Below, in pieces: positions 1 through 10,949 of a stretch of DNA of 64,000 bases. The stretch spans positions 5,577,281-5,641,280 of the forward strand of contig NZ_JAHCDI010000004.1 in NCBI RefSeq assembly GCF_019697375.1, read 5' to 3'. Each line of letters starts with the position of its first letter. The stretch's first letter is position 1. The translations under genes and the position numbers were made by a program. Origin of the DNA: Micromonospora tarapacensis. Its GTDB lineage: Bacteria > Actinomycetota > Actinomycetes > Mycobacteriales > Micromonosporaceae. The notes beneath the pieces are model-generated. The model saw only the letters and a list, made by a program, of their open reading frames with translations. It did no database searches and was not told the DNA's origin.

Positions 1-1209
<1,209 letters not shown>

Positions 1210-2265
1210 TCAGCTCGCGGGTGGTGCCGTGCTCTGCCGGACCGTGAGCGTCGTGCCCAACTCGAGCCCGAGTTGCGGCGTGCGCTCACCACGGCTCAGT
1301 GCGAGCGCCAACTCGGTGGCGGTGACGGCCATCTCGATGAGCGGCTGGTGGACAGTGGTCAGTGGCGGATCGACCAGGGCGGCCAACGGCAGGTCGTCGA
1401 AGCCGGCCACGCTCACATCCGTCGGGACTCGCAATCCCAACCGCCGGGCCGCCTGGTAGACGCCGAGCGCCTGCAGGTCGTTTGCCGCGAAGATCGCCGT
1501 CGGACGATCGGGGCGGCTCAACAGGTCGAGCGCGGCCGCTTCGCCGTCTTCCCGGGTCAGTTTGGCGCGGACGACGAGGTCTGCCTCCGCGGTCAAGCCG
1601 GCGGCGTCGAACGCGGAGCGATAGCCGTCCAGCCGGGCGCGGCAACACAGGATGTGCTCGGGGGCGGCGATCATGGCGATCCGTCGATGGCCCAGCCCGA
1701 TCAGGTGACGGGCCGCGGACCGGCCGCCCGCCCAGTTCGTCGCTCCGACGAAGGGAACGTCGTCGGGCAGCTCGGCGGTGGGATCGAAGGCGACGAATGG
1801 AATGCCCCGGGCGCGTAGCTGGTTGCGCTGCTCCTCGTCCAGCTGGGCGACGGTGACGAGGCAGTCCGGGCGGCGGGCGAGAGTGTCGTCGATCCAGTAC
1901 CGGATCGCGTTGCGGTGCGGGCCGAGCTCTGTCAGAACGACTCCCACACCCTGTTGCCGGGCCACCCGCTCGACGCCGCGGATGATCTCCAGCCCCCACA
2001 TGTCCTTGATTTCGTCGAAGACGAGTTCCATCATGTTGGAACGGGTGACCGGCGATGGCCTGCGGTAGCCGTACTCGTTGATCAGTGCCTCGACGCGGGC
2101 CCGGGTCTCCGCCGCCACGCCGGAACGCCCGTTAATAACCTTGGATACGGTCGGAACCGACACTCCCGCCGACTCGGCGATGGCGGCGATCGTCACCGGC
2201 CTCGACGGGTCATCGAGTCGTGGTTCCAGGTCGACGATCGGCTCGCTCGACTCGGCGCACGTCAA
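1210..2265 (-). CDS. LacI-family transcriptional regulator
   Basis: DNA-binding repressor of the LacI/GalR family. The N-terminal HTH is clear (VTIAAIAESAGVSVPTVSKV, then the hinge region INGRSGVAAETRARVEALI). The periplasmic-binding-protein-like ligand domain follows, with GFDDLPLAALVDPPLTTVHQP near the C-terminus. The frame stays open up to an ATG at 2343. I prefer the TTG at 2265, which has GGGGGG five bases upstream; a GTG at 2196 directly before the HTH is another option. The gene lies just upstream of the GH10 xylanase on the same strand, with an AGCGCT-centred operator between them, so it probably senses a xylan-derived sugar and controls the xylanase. The ligand is not deducible from sequence. 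Confidence 0.93.
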   Translation of the reverse strand: MTCAESSEPIVDLEPRLDDPSRPVTIAAIAESAGVSVPTVSKVINGRSGVAAETRARVEALINEYGYRRPSPVTRSNMMELVFDEIKDMWGLEIIRGVERVARQQGVGVVLTELGPHRNAIRYWIDDTLARRPDCLVTVAQLDEEQRNQLRARGIPFVAFDPTAELPDDVPFVGATNWAGGRSAARHLIGLGHRRIAMIAAPEHILCCRARLDGYRSAFDAAGLTAEADLVVRAKLTREDGEAAALDLLSRPDRPTAIFAANDLQALGVYQAARRLGLRVPTDVSVAGFDDLPLAALVDPPLTTVHQPLIEMAVTATELALALSRGERTPQLGLELGTTLTVRQSTAPPAS

Positions 2266-2442
2266 CCTGGCCCCCCTAGTGCCGATCCCCCGTGGTCGCG
2301 GGGCCCGCGCCGGACCTGTCCGCGCGGCCGGTCGCCGCGACATCGCTCAGGGCGCAAGGATAGCCGGTCGGTCCGGCACCGAGACTTGTCGGGCGCGAGT
2401 CCCCCCGAGCAGCGACCGTCAGCCGGCATCAGCACCGACACA

Positions 2443-2511
2443 TTGACGCAGATCGAAGAAACATGTAACGTCTAGCCCGGAAACTTTCTGAGTCGAGTGA
2501 CCGAAAGTATC
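2443..2511 (+). promoter_or_regulatory. promoter with GAAACTTTC palindrome
   Basis: TTGACG (2443-2448), a 17-base spacer and TAACGT (2466-2471) form a good sigma-70-type promoter facing right. The palindrome GAAACTTTC (2480-2488) lies at the expected transcription start, and a degenerate copy GAAAGTATC follows at 2503-2511. The same type of element occurs upstream of the xylanase (1105-1114), so the two genes may share a regulator (inference). Confidence 0.5.
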
Positions 2512-2512
2512 C

Positions 2513-2896
2513 ATGCGGGAGTCCTTTCCTCGCTCACCCTTCGGGACCCACTTCCGACCCGACTACAGCGCGAACACTATGCTCCTGACGCCCGAGTTCT
2601 TCGTCGAGGTCAACGACGGCGCCGTCACCCTCACGTTCCAGTTCTGGAGCGGCAGGCAGCTCACCTACCGCCTGACGAAGTCCGGCAGTTGGGTGTGCTC
2701 AGCACGGTCGCAGCCAGCGGATCGGCACCACCGCACCATCTGGGACGCCGGCGCCGCGCTGACCGTCTACGCGATCGTCGACGTTCCGGGCGGGCCCATC
2801 CCGCCGCTGCTGCTGCTCGGTTCGGCGGCCGCCGGGATACCCTGTGGCGTCGGCCCGGCGCCGACCGGCGTGACCTGTGGCGACTGGAAGCACTGA
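2513..2896 (+). CDS. small uncharacterised protein, beta-rich
   Basis: Protein of about 127 residues that I do not recognise. The central part (PEFFVEVNDGAVTLTFQFWS, then GRQLTYRLTKSG) reads like a beta-sandwich accessory domain, as found at the ends of secreted glycoside hydrolases. There is no signal peptide from this ATG. ATG 2579 is an alternative start. The gene has a convincing promoter and an operator-like palindrome directly upstream, which argues that it is expressed. It could be a remnant of a larger carbohydrate-active enzyme. Confidence 0.5.
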   Translation: MRESFPRSPFGTHFRPDYSANTMLLTPEFFVEVNDGAVTLTFQFWSGRQLTYRLTKSGSWVCSARSQPADRHHRTIWDAGAALTVYAIVDVPGGPIPPLLLLGSAAAGIPCGVGPAPTGVTCGDWKH

Positions 2897-2931
2897 GGCC
2901 CGCGCTGCCAGCGATCCTGCGTCTCTGGGCG

Positions 2932-3078
2932 GTGGCGGCGGTGGCCGCTGTCGCGGTGGTGGCCCTGACGACGCCGGACCGCTCCCTGCTGACCACGTCG
3001 GTCGAACACGCCCTCTACGGTGTGCTCGCCTTCACCGTCGGCCTGGGCCATCTCTTCTATCACGCCGCAGGCCGGTGA
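2932..3078 (+). CDS. possible small membrane protein
   Basis: This reading frame has good third-position G+C bias. It encodes two hydrophobic stretches (AVAAVAAVAVVAL and YGVLAFTVGLGHLFYH) and ends at 3078. The start is uncertain: GTG 2932 gives 48 residues, but the coding character seems to begin slightly earlier, near 2875, where no ATG or GTG lies in frame. It may overlap or follow the end of the preceding gene. The family is unknown. Confidence 0.3.
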   Translation: MAAVAAVAVVALTTPDRSLLTTSVEHALYGVLAFTVGLGHLFYHAAGR

Positions 3079-3171
3079 CCGGCGCGTCCGGGCCGGTGAC
3101 CGGTGTGCTCCGCGTCCGCCTGGCGGGATGGACGGTTCGTCGACGCGACTGTCATCGGTGGCGGGCGACCC

Positions 3172-4248
3172 TCAGCCGGGCCGGATCAGCAGCAGGACGA
3201 TGGTGGCCAGGTAGATCGCCGGAATGGCGATCCCCTCGAAGCCGATGCCCCGACGTTCCCTCAGGATCAGCCCGGCGGTCAGGGTGGCGATCATCAGGGT
3301 GGTCATCCCGGTGAACAGCAGTCCCGACAGGTTCGCCTCGGAATAGATCGATCCACGCCGGTAGGTTGCGTCGGCAAGGAAGATCATCAAGGAGTCGAAC
3401 GCATTACCACCGAGGATGTTGCCGATGCCGAGGGTCAACGCGCCGATGCGGATGGCCGCGATGAGGGTGATCAGCTCAGGCAGGGAGGTGATCGCCGTGG
3501 TGAGGGTGAAACCGACGAAGCCGCTCGGCAGACCCGAGGCGGCCACCACGCCGAGCCCGCCCTGACCGATCAGGAAGCCGGTGGCGGCCACCACGGCCGC
3601 CAGCGCGGCCAGTCGGAACCACAGCCGGCGGACGGTCACCCCGGACGTCGCGGCGGCCGGCTCGTCCTGACGGGTGTCCGTGGTGTGCCGGGCGAACCAC
3701 ATCGGTTGCCGGCGCAGTCGGCGGAGCAACACCAGACCGTACAGGTAGATGACGGGGATAAGCAGGCTCGCCGGGTGCACCCAGAGAAGGGTGAGTTCAG
3801 GCGTCGCGTACGCCACCACCGGCAGGCAGAGCAACGCCATCAGGACGATCGCCTGCATGACGTTCTCCAGGGATGCCGCCGCATGCTCGATGTTCGACCG
3901 GCGGTAGAGCAGATCGGCGATGGCCAGCCACACCGTCTGCACCGCGATGCCACCGATCGGGTTGGCGAGGGCGAACTCGGCGTCCTGCCGCACCGAACCG
4001 ATGACCGTGGTGGCGATGCCGGGCAGCGAGGTCACCGCGCCGAGCAGAAGGGCGCCGGCCACCGCCTCGCCCATGCCGGTCCGGTCCGCCAGTTCGTCCG
4101 CCGTACGGGTCAACGCCGCACCGGCGAACAGGATCGCCACCAGTGCGGCGAGCAGCGCGATCAGGCTGGGCACGAGGGGCCAGGTGCCGGCGGTCACGCC
4201 GCGCCGCCCGAGTGTCGTCCCTGAGCAGAGCACATGTCCACGCCTCAT
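3172..4248 (-). CDS. sodium/calcium exchanger family membrane protein
   Basis: Integral membrane protein of about 358 residues with the two inverted alpha-repeats of the CaCA (Ca2+/cation antiporter) superfamily. The first repeat has GEAVAGALLLGAVTSLPG and the second has GFVGFTLTTAITSLPEL with GNILGGNAFDSLMI. These Ser/Glu/Asn positions line the ion site in characterised exchangers. About ten hydrophobic segments are visible. The chosen ATG (4248) has AGGTGG a few bases upstream; the frame is open to 4293, and a GTG at 4197 is also possible. The ion exchanged cannot be read from sequence. Confidence 0.9.
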   Translation of the reverse strand: MRRGHVLCSGTTLGRRGVTAGTWPLVPSLIALLAALVAILFAGAALTRTADELADRTGMGEAVAGALLLGAVTSLPGIATTVIGSVRQDAEFALANPIGGIAVQTVWLAIADLLYRRSNIEHAAASLENVMQAIVLMALLCLPVVAYATPELTLLWVHPASLLIPVIYLYGLVLLRRLRRQPMWFARHTTDTRQDEPAAATSGVTVRRLWFRLAALAAVVAATGFLIGQGGLGVVAASGLPSGFVGFTLTTAITSLPELITLIAAIRIGALTLGIGNILGGNAFDSLMIFLADATYRRGSIYSEANLSGLLFTGMTTLMIATLTAGLILRERRGIGFEGIAIPAIYLATIVLLLIRPG

Positions 4249-4485
4249 ACCCACCTGACGGCGTCCTGATCGGGGCGACCCGGGTGCCGCCACCCGTCAG
4301 CGCCGGGCGTACCTCGCCGAGCGGCCGGGCCAAGACCTCCTCATGCCGGCGGGCGGTGGCGGCGGGGATGGCGGTGGCGGTGGCGTCGTGGTGGGGCGGC
4401 GGTGGCGGCGGCCGGCAGACTCGCGCCGACCCCGGTGGCGGCACCCAGACGACGCCCGCTCCGGACGGCCCAGGGAGGCGCGGTT

Positions 4486-7400
4486 GTGAGAGTTTCCAGA
4501 ATCAGCGCGGCGATGGCCTGCACGCTCGCTCTGCTGATCGTCGGCGCGGCGGCCGGCCCGGCCGGTGCCGCACCAAGGCCTGACGACCCCGGCAACGGTG
4601 TCGCACCGAGGACCGGAGCGGAACCCGGTGCGACACCACGGGCGCGGACGGACACCGTCGACCCCGACCGCCGGGACACGCTGCTGGCAGAGGGTTGGCG
4701 TTCGTCGAAGGATGTCGCCTGGACCACCTTCGGCGATGCCGAGGGCTTCCACGTGCTTGCCGCCGACGCCCGCACCGGTTACACCTGGCGCACCGTGACC
4801 AGCCTGGCGGAGCCGGGCTTCGACGTCGACCAGTGGATCGGCAACGCCTGCCTGACCGGCTCCGGTCGCCGGCTGGTGGTGGTCTACGCGCCGCGTACCT
4901 TCACCAACGACGCGGACCTGTTCGACCGGGGCGGGTTCACCGCGGTGGTCGACCTGGGCACCGGCGCGGTGCGCAAGCTGCCGGTGCAGAGTTCGTTGGC
5001 GTACTTCAACCCGGGCTGCGGCGCCGGTGAGACCGCCGTGTTGACGCAGTTCGGCGGCAAGCTGGTGGACGACCCGTCGGCGACCCGGGTGGAGAGCCGG
5101 CTGCGCACCGTGGACGCGGCCGCCGGCACCGTCTCGGCGCCGGTGAAGCTGGCCACCGAGGTCAGCTCGGCGGTGCCGGTCGGCGGCGCGGTGGTCGCCG
5201 CGGCGAACGGCGCGCTGGTCGACGTGGCGCCGGACGGCACGACGCGGCGGATCGCCGCCGCCTCCGGGGTGCCGTTCCGCTTGGTCCCGGATGGTGCCGA
5301 CGGCCTGGTCTTCCTGGATCTGGCCCAGCAGCGGGTGCGCGTCAAGCGGACCACGCCGCGCGCCGGCGCCACCGTGCGCACCCTGGCCGAGGGGCCGGAG
5401 GGCGAGCTGAGCGTCGCCCGGGGCGCCGCCGGCCGGGTCTTCCTCACCGGCCGGCCAGACCGGGTCGGCACGCTGCCGGCGGGGATCCGTGCGGTCGACG
5501 CCCCGCAGCAGAGCGAGATCTCCTCACTGGGACAGCTCGCCCTGACCCGGGTCGCCGGCCCGGGCAGCGGCGACCCGCGCGCCGCGACCCGGACACCCGG
5601 GTGCCCGAGCACGTCCAGATCAACGCCACGGCGCTCGGCACCGGCAGCGACGTCGCCTTCGAGGTGCGGCCGGAGGCGACCGGGACCGCCGCCTCCAGCG
5701 GCCGGGCCACGCATCCGAAGCTCGGTACGTCGGCCGGGCAGGGGCGCCCGCCGGTGCCCGGGCTGCCGCCGCCGGCTCGCCCACCGACCCGGTGGAGAGC
5801 GAGCGGTACTGCTCGGTGCCCCGCAACGACCCCCGGAACCAGGTGCTCCAGCCGAAGCCACGGCAGGTCGAATGGGCGGTGAACCAGGCGATCACCAACT
5901 CGCTGCACGTGACCCGGGAGGCGAACTGGAAGAACCTGGGCATGCCCGCGTACACCCCGCAGGGCCTGTTCCCGCGCCGGGATCTGCTCGGCGGCGGTCG
6001 GGTGCCGGCCCAGATCATGCTCGGCATCATCGCGCAGGAGTCGAACATGTGGCAGGCGTCGCGGTACGCGCTGCCGGGCGTCACCGGCAACCCGCTGATC
6101 GGCAACTTCTACGGCCGCGACATCTACAACGACACCCCGGACGACGACTGGGACATCCGCTGGGAGGACGCCGACTGCGGCTACGGCGTGGCGCAGGTGA
6201 CCGACCGGATGCGGCTGGCCGGGCGGGAGAAGCCGGGCGAGACGGCGCTGCCGTACCAGACCCAGCGGGCGGTGGCGCTGGACTTCGCCACCAACGTCGC
6301 GGCCGGGTTGCAGATCCTGCAGGACAAGTGGAACCAGACCCGGTCGGCGGGTCTGATCGTCAACAACGGCTACCCGGAGTACATGGAGAACTGGTTCTTC
6401 GCCGCCTGGGCGTACAACTCGGGCTTCTATCCCGACAAGGGCGACGGGTCACCGTGGGGTGTGGGCTGGCTGAACAACCCGATCAATCCCCGGTACGACC
6501 CGGTGCGCAAGCCGTTCCTGGAGGAGACGTACGCCGACGCGCGGACGCCGCAGAAGTGGCCCTACCCGGAGAAGATCATGGGTTGGGCCGGTCACCCGGT
6601 GGAGATCAGCGAGTCGCCGACGGACCTGGTCGCCGGCTACCGGGCCGCGTGGTGGACCAGCGTGGCCTCGCGGGCCGCGGTGAAGCCGCCGAGGGCGCTC
6701 TTCTGCGACGCCACGAACCACTGCGACCCCACGGGCCGCTACGTGCCGGACGACCCGGATGTGATCGGCGAGCCGACCGGGCCGTGCGCGCACCGCAACG
6801 CGGCCGGCTACTACGACCTGCGCTGCTGGTACAACCAGCCGGTGGCCTGGAAGGGCGGGCCGGGGCTGGCCTGTGACTGCGGCAACGAGGTGCTGCGCTT
6901 TGATCCGGGGTACGCCTATCAGGAGGACGGTACGAGCTTCCCGCCCCGGTGTGACCTGTCCGGGCTGCCCGCCGGCGCCCGGGTCATCGACAACCTGCCG
7001 GACGGGGTGCCGGCGGTCCGCTCCGGTTGCGGCCGACCCTGGTCGAACGCGGGCAGTTTCGGGCTCCGGTTCGGCACCAACTACTTCGAAGAATTTCCGT
7101 CCAAGGTGGACTTCCATCAGCTCGGTGGCGGATTCGGCGCACACTTCTACATGGGCTACACCCGCAAGGCGGGCAACCTGAACGACCAGATGAAGATCAC
7201 CGGCACCTGGACGATCAACCCCACGAACGCGTGGACGCGGGTCCTGGTGCACATCCCAGACCACGCCGCGTACACCCGGCAGGCCGACTACCAGATCTAC
7301 CTGCCCGGTCAGAGCACCTCGACGCGGCACCGCTCGGTGCCCACCCGGTGGCAGCAGCACAAGTGGCTCGACCTGGGGGTCTTTGACTTCCGAGGCAGCG

Positions 7401-8494
7401 GCACCCCGAAGGTGGAGCTCTCCACGGTCGCCCAGGACGGCACCGGCGTCCACAAGATCGTTTGGGACGCGATAGCGGTGCAGCCGCTGTCGGCCAAGCC
7501 CCGGCACTTCGTGGTCGGCATGGGCGACTCGTTCTCCTCCGGCGAGGGAGCCGGGGAGTACACCCGCGTCTCCGACCAGTACGGCGACGAGCCGGGCTTC
7601 AAGAACTCCTGCCGGCGCAACGCCCACGGCTGGGCGCGGCAGATCGTGTTGGCCGGGGCACCCGGCGGGCGGTCGCTGGGCAGCTTCTCAGACAGCCTGG
7701 ACGCCAACGTGGACTTCCACCACATCGCCTGCGCCGGGGCACAGACGCACCACGTGATGGCGACCAGGACGGCGGCGGGGCAGCCCGCGCCGGCCAACGC
7801 CATGGGTAACGTCCCCCGGGACACCACCAACGGGGAGCTGACCCAGATCGACCAGGGCTTCCTGGACGAGAACACCACACTGGTGGTGCTCACCATCGGC
7901 GGCAACGACGCGGGCTGGACCGACGTGTTCAAGGAGTGCGCGCTGAAGAACTGCATGGAACCGGGTTTCACGCTGCCCGGCGACAGCCAGCCGATGACGG
8001 TGGCGGTCCCGGCCCGGTTCCGCGACAAGATCAAGCTGGACGTCCGCCGGGTGGTCACCGAGATCCGGCAACGGGCACCGAACGCGTGGATCGTGCTCGC
8101 CGGCTACCCGCAGATCTTCAAGTCGGGCACCACGTACGACGTCAACCCGCTGCCGGGGGTGACGATCGGGATCACCGCCGAGGAGGTCGACTGGCTCAAC
8201 GACATGGCCCGGGTGGCCACCACCGAACTGCTCTACACGGACCTGACCAACAAGATCAACGGCGTTGACGTGCGAGCCGACTTCGCCGGGCACGAACTCG
8301 GCACGGCCGACACCAGCGAGAACTGGCTCAACGGCTACATACTGGGCGACGTGTTCCGCTTCGCCGACGATGACGGTGAGCCGAACGACTCGTACTTCGG
8401 CGCCGGTTCCTTCCACCCGAACGTCAGCGGATTCCAGGCGTACGGCGGGGCGGTCTCCGACCGGCTCAGCGCACTCGGCTACCGCTGGAGCTGA
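4486..8494 (+). CDS. large secreted SGNH hydrolase (NocE-like), frame broken twice
   Basis: Start GTG 4486 is preceded by GGAGG with 7-base spacing and followed by a signal peptide (ACTLALLIVGAAAGPAGAAP). Frame 1 runs to about 5575 and continues sensibly in frame 3 (RVPEHVQINATALG) to about 5740. It then continues in frame 2 to the stop at 8494. Both slips equal one missing base; the second lies at GGGG (5741-5744). With them repaired the protein is about 1336 residues. It has a variable N-terminal region, a lysozyme-like section (QIMLGIIAQESNMW), a golvesin/beta-sandwich-like section (GSFGLRFGTNYFEE) and a C-terminal SGNH esterase with GMGDSFSSGEGAG, TIGGNDAGW and SFHPNVSG. This layout resembles actinomycete NocE-type proteins. 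Sequencing error is more likely than decay, because coding bias persists throughout. Confidence 0.8.
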
Positions 8495-8523
8495 CCGGTA
8501 CCGCCGGCGCTTGCCGTGCCATC

Positions 8524-8556
8524 CCGGCGTCCCCGCCCGTGCGGCGGGGACGCCGG
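8524..8556 (+). terminator. hairpin terminator after SGNH hydrolase
   Basis: Perfect 14-bp stem (8524-8537 with 8543-8556) and a 5-base loop, 30 bases after the preceding stop. It is G+C-rich without a T run, as is usual in actinomycetes. Confidence 0.65.
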
Positions 8557-8575
8557 CCGTCCGGAGGAGAATGAC

Positions 8576-9112
8576 GTGATCGAGCCGTCGTCGGGACCGT
8601 CCGAGCCGCCGCCCGCGTCGGCGCAGGGCCCGGAACCTGCCAGTGCCAGACTGCCGGCATCCTCTTGCTGGCGGGTCACGATCGCAGCCCTGATCGGCGC
8701 GGTGATCGGCACCGTGATCGGCGTGACGTGGCGGGCGCTGAGCGAGTCCGATCGACCCGCCGAGGACACCCTCGGCCTGCTCTACCTCGCCGCGGTGATC
8801 GGGCTGCCGGTGCTGGTGGTGGTGAGCTGGGGCGTACTGGCGCTGACCGGCCCCGCCTGGGCGGCACCCGCGGTGACCATTGCGGGACTGGCCGCCGGCA
8901 GTTATGCCGTGGGCCTGTACCCGACGGTCGCCGGCACCTCGGCGGCACCGCCGGTCGCGCTCTGCGCGCTGGCCTGGGCGGCCAGCTACGCCGCGGTCGC
9001 GCTCGCCTGCCTGCCCGGGTGTCCCGTCCGCTCCGCGGCGCCATGGTCGCCCTGCTGGTCGCCCCGGCGGTCTTGTTCCTCGTCTTCTGAGTACGGGCTC
9101 AGCCGCTCGTAG
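8576..9112 (+). CDS. small multi-span membrane protein, 3' frame slip likely
   Basis: GTG 8576 follows a strong GGAGGAGA site. The protein has a Pro-rich N-terminus (residues 1-25) and four or five hydrophobic helices (TIAALIGAVIGTVIGV, LLYLAAVIGLPVLVVVS, AAPAVTIAGLAAGSYAVG, ALAWAASYAAVALACL). After about 9015 the open frame turns Ser/Arg-rich and implausible. One frame back, the sequence reads VSRPLRGAMVALLVAPAVLF and stops at 9090, which looks like a real final helix. A single missing base near 9010-9020 is therefore likely. No family recognised. Confidence 0.6.
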   Translation: MIEPSSGPSEPPPASAQGPEPASARLPASSCWRVTIAALIGAVIGTVIGVTWRALSESDRPAEDTLGLLYLAAVIGLPVLVVVSWGVLALTGPAWAAPAVTIAGLAAGSYAVGLYPTVAGTSAAPPVALCALAWAASYAAVALACLPGCPVRSAAPWSPCWSPRRSCSSSSEYGLSRS

Positions 9113-9303
9113 CCGATGGGGTGTCGGCGGCCCGGCCGACCGAGTCCGGGCGCGCCGGCAGTTCCCCACTACCGTGCTGCGGTGAGTCGGCCCAGCTGTT
9201 CGACCCCGTTCCAATGACCCGGCCGGGGTTTCGGGCACCGGCGGGCGGGGACGCGTCAGCAAGCGGCAGTGCAAGTGGTTCGGTACGACAGCGGGGAGGC
9301 GAG

Positions 9304-9495
9304 ATGAGTGTCGAACGGGCAACAGACAACGTCGAGCAACTGGCCGGCCCGGCCCGCGCCCGGTTGGGCGATCTGAACCGGAACGAGCGGTCCGAGGCCG
9401 AACGGGTGATGCAGCGGGACGCCACCCGCGGGAAGCGGCCCGGCGAGCATGTCCAGGAGGACGCGCGGGACGCGCCGGACGACTTCACCACCTGA
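9304..9495 (+). CDS. CsbD-like small stress protein
   Basis: Hydrophilic 63-residue protein starting MSVERATDNVEQLAGPARA and ending in DAPDDFTT. The opening matches the pattern of CsbD-family stress proteins (short helix with KxEELxGKAK-like spacing), but it has Arg in place of the usual Lys. GGGGAGG lies just upstream of the ATG. CsbD proteins are stress-induced in many bacteria and their biochemical role is unknown. Family membership is likely but not certain at this length. Confidence 0.6.
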   Translation: MSVERATDNVEQLAGPARARLGDLNRNERSEAERVMQRDATRGKRPGEHVQEDARDAPDDFTT

Positions 9496-9506
9496 TCGGG
9501 AAGCAC

Positions 9507-9542
9507 GTGGGCCGTCCTCGGGCTTCCCTGAGGACGGCCCAC
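9507..9542 (+). terminator. hairpin terminator after CsbD-like gene
   Basis: Perfect 13-bp stem (9507-9519 with 9530-9542), 10-base loop, starting 12 bases after the stop at 9495. Confidence 0.75.
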
Positions 9543-9638
9543 GGCACGTCCGGCTGGTGTCGTCACACCGGCGGGGCAACCCGTGGTGGTGGGACGCGGC
9601 ACCTCCACCGATCCGCGCGGGCGACCACGGCGGCGAAC

Positions 9639-9664
9639 GGGGTGGCGCCGACCGGCGCCACCCC
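9639..9664. terminator. intergenic hairpin
   Basis: Perfect 11-bp stem GGGGTGGCGCC/GGCGCCACCCC (9639-9649, 9654-9664) with a 4-base loop. It lies between convergent genes and may act as a second terminator in either direction. Confidence 0.45.
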
Positions 9665-9681
9665 CGTCGCGGGTGTTGTTA

Positions 9682-9718
9682 GAGAGACCGGCAATAGGAC
9701 TGGCGGTGTCGGTCTCTC
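9682..9718 (-). terminator. hairpin terminator of LPMO gene
   Basis: GAGAGACCG (9682-9690) pairs with CGGTCTCTC (9710-9718). The hairpin abuts the stop codon of the leftward LPMO gene at 9719-9721. Confidence 0.65.
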
Positions 9719-10771
9719 CTAGCTGGCGGTGCAGGTGAGGGTGGGTGTGGAGTTGGTGCCGTTCCAGGAGCCGTTGAATCCGAAGCTGGTGGTGCCGTTG
9801 GCGCTCACGGAGCCGTTGTAACTGGCGTTCGAGGCGGTGACCGACGATCCACTCGAGGTTATCGACGCGTTCCAGGAGCTGGTGATGCTCTGGCCGTTGG
9901 GCCAGGTCCAGCTCACGGTCCACCTGGAGATGGCGGCGTTGCCGGCCCGGACGGTGACCTCGGCGCCGAAGCCGCCGGACCACTCGTTGGTCTTCCGGTA
10001 GGTGGCGGTGCAGGCGCCGTTGCCGGTGGGCGGCGGGGTGGTCGGCGGCGGGGTGGTCGGGGGCGGGGTGGTCGGGGGCGGGGTGGTCGGCGGCGGGGTG
10101 CCGCCGCCGCCGAACGTCACGTCACTGCAGATGTAGTACGGCTGGTCGAGGTGCGCCGCCTGCCAGATCGTGTAGACGACGTGCCGTCCGGTGCGGTTAC
10201 CCGCGTTCACCTGAGCCTCGTAGAGCCCGGTGGTCGGGTAGCTGCCGGTGCGGAGCACCAGTTCCAGGTTGTTCCAGGTGAGGGGTTGGGTGGTCGGATC
10301 GAAGCCCTGCCTGGTGATGTAGATCAGCATGTAGTCGGCACCGTGTCGGGCGCCGTCGGTCAGCGTCAGGGTGAAGTTGTTCGGCATCGGCTTCGCGGTC
10401 CACGCGCCGACCGTGTCCAGCGACGCGTACAGGCCACCCTGGGTGCGGCCGCCGCTGCACAGCTGTCCGTTCGGGACGGCGGCCTGGTGGTTGCCGCCGA
10501 CGTTCTCGCGGTACAGGCCGTTCCAGTTCCACATGGTGTTCGGGTTGGCCTGCCAGGCCTGCCAGCACATCGGGTCGGTCTGGGCCATGGTGGGGTTGAG
10601 GTGGTCGGAACCCCAGCGTTCCCAGCACCCGTAGTTGCGGGACGGCGGGTTGGTCACGGAACCGTGCGCCGAGGCCGGGCCGGCCTGGTTGACCACGACC
10701 ATCGTGAACGAGGCGAGGAGGACGGTGACCGCGCCCAGTCCCAGACGGCGTGCTGTTCTTGAGAATTTCAT
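9719..10771 (-). CDS. AA10 lytic polysaccharide monooxygenase with CBM2
   Basis: Secreted copper enzyme that oxidatively cleaves crystalline cellulose or chitin. A signal peptide (MKFSRTARRLGLGAVTVLL) ends at ASA, leaving His as the mature N-terminus (HGSVTNPPSRNYGC). That His forms the histidine brace with the His of GARHGADYML. Cys-rich AA10 features follow (GCWERWG, MCWQAW, LYRENVGGNH). A TPPPT repeat linker leads to a family 2 cellulose-binding module (ACTATYRKTNEWSGGF, ending LTCTAS with terminal Cys). The CBM2 favours cellulose as the main substrate (inference). ATG 10771 has GGAG five bases upstream; further upstream, a promoter candidate lies at 10912-10940. Confidence 0.95.
   Translation of the reverse strand: MKFSRTARRLGLGAVTVLLASFTMVVVNQAGPASAHGSVTNPPSRNYGCWERWGSDHLNPTMAQTDPMCWQAWQANPNTMWNWNGLYRENVGGNHQAAVPNGQLCSGGRTQGGLYASLDTVGAWTAKPMPNNFTLTLTDGARHGADYMLIYITRQGFDPTTQPLTWNNLELVLRTGSYPTTGLYEAQVNAGNRTGRHVVYTIWQAAHLDQPYYICSDVTFGGGGTPPPTTPPPTTPPPTTPPPTTPPPTGNGACTATYRKTNEWSGGFGAEVTVRAGNAAISRWTVSWTWPNGQSITSSWNASITSSGSSVTASNASYNGSVSANGTTSFGFNGSWNGTNSTPTLTCTAS
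10030..10104. repeat. 15-bp tandem repeat encoding Pro-Thr linker
   Basis: Five near-identical 15-base units (GGCGGCGGGGTGGTC and variants) encode the TPPPT repeat that joins the LPMO catalytic domain to the CBM2. Such linkers vary in unit number between strains. Confidence 0.85.
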
Positions 10772-10911
10772 CGATGCTCCAGTTGATCCGCCGACGCCGG
10801 TGTCGCTCGCCGGGATGCCCGGTCCCGGGGAGGAGTACGCGTCGATCGATTCGGACGATCTCGATGCAGGCAGGATGTCGGCCTGCGACGGCTTGGCGGC
10901 TCCCGACAGAG

Positions 10912-10940
10912 ATAGTAATAGAGGCATCCATCAATGTAAA
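10912..10940 (-). promoter_or_regulatory. candidate LPMO promoter
   Basis: On the minus strand TTTACA (10940-10935), a 17-base spacer and TACTAT (10917-10912) match a sigma-70-type promoter. The unusually A+T-rich patch stands out from its surroundings. The partial dyad ATCGTTATCGAT just upstream may be a regulator site. Confidence 0.45.
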
Positions 10941-10949
10941 TCGTTATCG

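Noticed and set aside
5620..6876. Continuation of the first frame of the SGNH hydrolase gene to 6876
   Set aside because: After about 5590 this frame becomes Arg/Pro/Gly-rich with no domain, while the other frames carry clear motifs. It is open only because of high G+C.
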